Shown here one piece after another: positions 61,905 through 64,000 of a stretch of DNA of 64,000 nucleotides. A model generated the notes under the pieces. The model was not told the DNA's origin. It did not search any database and was given only the letters and a program-made list of their open reading frames with translations. The DNA is from Vibrio furnissii CIP 102972 (lineage in GTDB: Bacteria > Pseudomonadota > Gammaproteobacteria > Enterobacterales > Vibrionaceae), in contig NZ_ACZP01000014.1 in NCBI RefSeq assembly GCF_000176175.1, positions 930,001 through 994,000 of the forward strand, in the 5' to 3' direction. The translations under genes were made by a program, and so were the position numbers. Positions within the stretch are counted from its first letter, which is position 1. Each line of letters opens with the position of its first letter.

Positions 61905-64000
61905 ATGAATCGTATCAGTCGGTTAGCTATTGGGATTTCGTCGCTAATGTGTGGCAGCGTCAGTGCCGCAATCCCTTTGTATGACGTGGTGGTGGCGAAA
62001 GATGGCAGTGGCGACTTCACGTCGGTCCAACAAGCCATTGACGTGGCCCCGCAGAATAATCAGCAATACGTCATCTACATTCGCAAAGGCATTTACCCCG
62101 AGCGACTCAATATCACGCGGAACAACCTCTATTTGATCGGCGAAGATCGGGATCGCACCATCATCACCGCATCGTTTGCCAATGGCACACTTGATGCCAA
62201 TGGCGTGCGAACGGGCACCGCGGGCAGCCGCACGGTGTACGTCAATGCCCTCGATTTTAAAGCGCGCACGGTCACGATTGAAAATGGCTTTGATTTCAAC
62301 GCGAACCAAGCCAAAGACGCCAACGATCCCACCAAGTTACGCGACACACAAGCTGTGGCGTTGATGGTGGCGCAAAAAGCAGATCGCGCCCAATTTAAAG
62401 ATGTGAATCTGGTCGGCTATCAAGACACGCTCTATTTGCGCGGAGGACGCAGCGTGTTTGAAGAATCCGTGATTAGCGGTAACGTCGATTTTATTTTTGG
62501 CCACGGCACCGGGCTGTTTAAGTCCACCGAGCTGGTGGCGCGCAACCGCTTTGACGTCGCACCGGGCACGCCGTATGGCTACATCACCGCGCCGTCCACC
62601 AACATTGAGCAACTCTTTGGCTTGGTATTTAAAGATTGCCGTTTGACCAAGGAAGAGGGCGTGCCAGCAGACAGCTACGGTTTAGGGCGTCCTTGGCACC
62701 CCACCACCACGTTTGCTGATGGTCGTTACGCGGATCCGAACGCCATTGGTCATGCGGCGTTTATTGATTGCGACATGGACGACCACATTTACGGCTGGGA
62801 CAAGATGAGCGGTCGCGACATCGATCAACAAACCATCTGGTTCTATCCGCAAGATTCCCGCTTCTGGGAATATGAAAGCCGAGGCCCGGGCGCGGCGTTG
62901 GGTGAACAACGCCCACAACTGAAAACGGCGGCACTGAGTCAATACAGTGACGACAAGGTACTCTCCGGCTGGCAAGCGGATCTGTCGCTGGGGCAAAACA
63001 GTGAGTTACATGGTGAAGTGCTGCACAACCTGATGCGTTTCCCTGCACAGGTGACCGTGCGTGACAGCGCGGGCAAGCAGCGCCAAACACAAACCGATGC
63101 CAAAGGGCGATACCAGCTGTCGATTGCGGGCATGACGGGGCCGCTACTGGTCAGTGCCGATGATCGCAGTGGATCATCGTGCTTGCACAGCGACCAACCG
63201 CGTTCGGTGTGTGCAACGGCGTTGGTGGTGGATTTGAATAACAATGCCGTCTCGACCGGTAACGTTAACCCTTTCAGTGACTTACAAGTCTCCAACCTGG
63301 CGACGCGAGAAGGCATCGACGGCCCGCAGCATCTGCTGGAACTCGAACGCCTGCCCGCGTTCTCTCGTCAAATCTGGCTTGAGACCAACCAGCAATTTCG
63401 ACAGTTGAACGGTGGGCAAGACGCCCTGAATTCCCCCGTGTCGTATGCGCCTACCCTGCATCCACAGATGAAAGCGCTGGCGGACAACGTCGTGCACAAC
63501 CGCGGTTACAACAGTCGCACGGGGCTGGCGAATCAAGTGGCGTTAACCGACGCTGCATTTCAGCCGATCATCAACCTCAATGCGGTGTCGCAGTATTTGG
63601 TGACCGCCGATCAGCTCGCCATGCAGCGTCAGCGCGTTCAAAACGCCGAAACGCGCCTGTTTATTGTTGGGGATTCCACCGCCTCGAATTACGAGCCGGA
63701 TGTGTTTCCGCGCATGGGATGGGGCCAAGCGTTGGCGGAAAAATTGAGTGACATGCCAAATTTGGCGGTGGTGAATGCGGCGCGCTCTGGGCGCAGCTCG
63801 CGTGATTTCATCAACGGCCTGTGGTTAAGCCATCTTGAACCGATGGTGAAAGCGGGCGATTACCTGTTTATTCAGTTTGGTCACAACGATTCGAAGTGCA
63901 ATCGCGCAGCCAGCGGTCGCGGTGAGGTCGATGTTCTCAATTTGTGTACTTATCCCAACGATACCAATGGTCAGGTGCAGTTTCCGCAAGGCGAAGCGGC
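61905..64000 (+). CDS. Pectin methylesterase (CE8) / SGNH acetylesterase (CE12-like) fusion, 5' part
   Basis: Starts at ATG 61905 with AGGAAGAG upstream and stays open to the window end, 698 codons. Signal peptide MNRISRLAIGISSLMCGSVSA. Residues 25-345 are a CE8 pectinesterase: KDGSGDFTSVQQAID, catalytic Asp in LVGYQDTLY, Asp in GNVDFIFGHG and Arg in GLGRPWHP. A linker/Ig-like region (about 360-480) follows. From about residue 583 a GDSL/SGNH esterase begins: block I FIVGDSTASNY, GRSSRDFI, block III QFGHND, as in rhamnogalacturonan acetylesterases. The protein could remove both methyl and acetyl esters from pectin before lyase attack. The rest lies outside the window. Confidence 0.88.
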   Translation, partial: MNRISRLAIGISSLMCGSVSAAIPLYDVVVAKDGSGDFTSVQQAIDVAPQNNQQYVIYIRKGIYPERLNITRNNLYLIGEDRDRTIITASFANGTLDANGVRTGTAGSRTVYVNALDFKARTVTIENGFDFNANQAKDANDPTKLRDTQAVALMVAQKADRAQFKDVNLVGYQDTLYLRGGRSVFEESVISGNVDFIFGHGTGLFKSTELVARNRFDVAPGTPYGYITAPSTNIEQLFGLVFKDCRLTKEEGVPADSYGLGRPWHPTTTFADGRYADPNAIGHAAFIDCDMDDHIYGWDKMSGRDIDQQTIWFYPQDSRFWEYESRGPGAALGEQRPQLKTAALSQYSDDKVLSGWQADLSLGQNSELHGEVLHNLMRFPAQVTVRDSAGKQRQTQTDAKGRYQLSIAGMTGPLLVSADDRSGSSCLHSDQPRSVCATALVVDLNNNAVSTGNVNPFSDLQVSNLATREGIDGPQHLLELERLPAFSRQIWLETNQQFRQLNGGQDALNSPVSYAPTLHPQMKALADNVVHNRGYNSRTGLANQVALTDAAFQPIINLNAVSQYLVTADQLAMQRQRVQNAETRLFIVGDSTASNYEPDVFPRMGWGQALAEKLSDMPNLAVVNAARSGRSSRDFINGLWLSHLEPMVKAGDYLFIQFGHNDSKCNRAASGRGEVDVLNLCTYPNDTNGQVQFPQGEA

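Noticed and set aside
1..64000. CRISPR arrays, rRNA, tRNA, intact insertion sequences or integrases
   Set aside because: None seen on either strand by reading; a dedicated search could still find a divergent tRNA.

Overview
The window reads as chromosomal DNA of a Vibrio. The main reasons are a close VpsT homologue (M17 and the W131-L-T-R134 c-di-GMP motif fall at the published V. cholerae positions), CheV, a type VI secretion (T6SS) locus, several GGDEF proteins and a full pectin-catabolism cluster. The pectin genes suggest a plant- or alga-associated species, for example of the fluvialis/furnissii group; that placement is inference. No rRNA, tRNA, CRISPR array or intact insertion sequence was seen.

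Layout. 1-5.5 kb: 3' end of a T6SS operon (tssM, then a Ser/Thr kinase), overlapped by a BaeS-like histidine kinase and followed by its response regulator. 5.6-25.1 kb: ordinary chromosomal genes, including a pirin, three diguanylate cyclases, LysR/DMT-exporter and MarR/DMT-exporter pairs, an AlkB-like dioxygenase, a DUF962 protein, a large XRE/ScfR-like regulator with a divergent unknown gene, cheV, a parvulin, a cold-shock-domain membrane protein, a lipoprotein and a YehS-type DUF1456 protein. 25.1-33.0 kb: an AT-rich, foreign-looking insert flanked by gene-poor decayed DNA. It carries a tightly coupled four-gene operon of GT2/pseudokinase/GT2, RibA-NADAR, an asparagine-synthetase-like amidotransferase and an arylamine N-acetyltransferase-like protein. 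This is the best candidate for an undescribed system. 33.0-44.9 kb: a triple-RidA protein, nitrilase/LysR pair, AraC regulators, a class I amidotransferase, leuA, a TetR gene with palindromic operators, a RarD-like exporter with a divergent Lrp regulator, vpsT and a YbjQ protein.

45.0-64.0 kb: pectin and oligogalacturonide utilisation. Minus strand: ogl (PL22), a sodium:solute symporter, a MATE transporter, and pelW (PL2) with togBANM. Plus strand: kdgM porin, a PL9 lyase lipoprotein, a chemoreceptor, and an open-ended pectin methylesterase / SGNH acetylesterase fusion. Together they support de-esterification and cleavage outside the cell, outer-membrane entry through KdgM, inner-membrane uptake by TogMNAB or the symporter, and cytoplasmic cleavage by PelW and Ogl. 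Three sites match the KdgR operator consensus at 16-17 of 19 positions, upstream of the symporter, the tog operon and kdgM.

All calls come from reading translations and bases directly. Family names rest on recognised motifs, not on searches.
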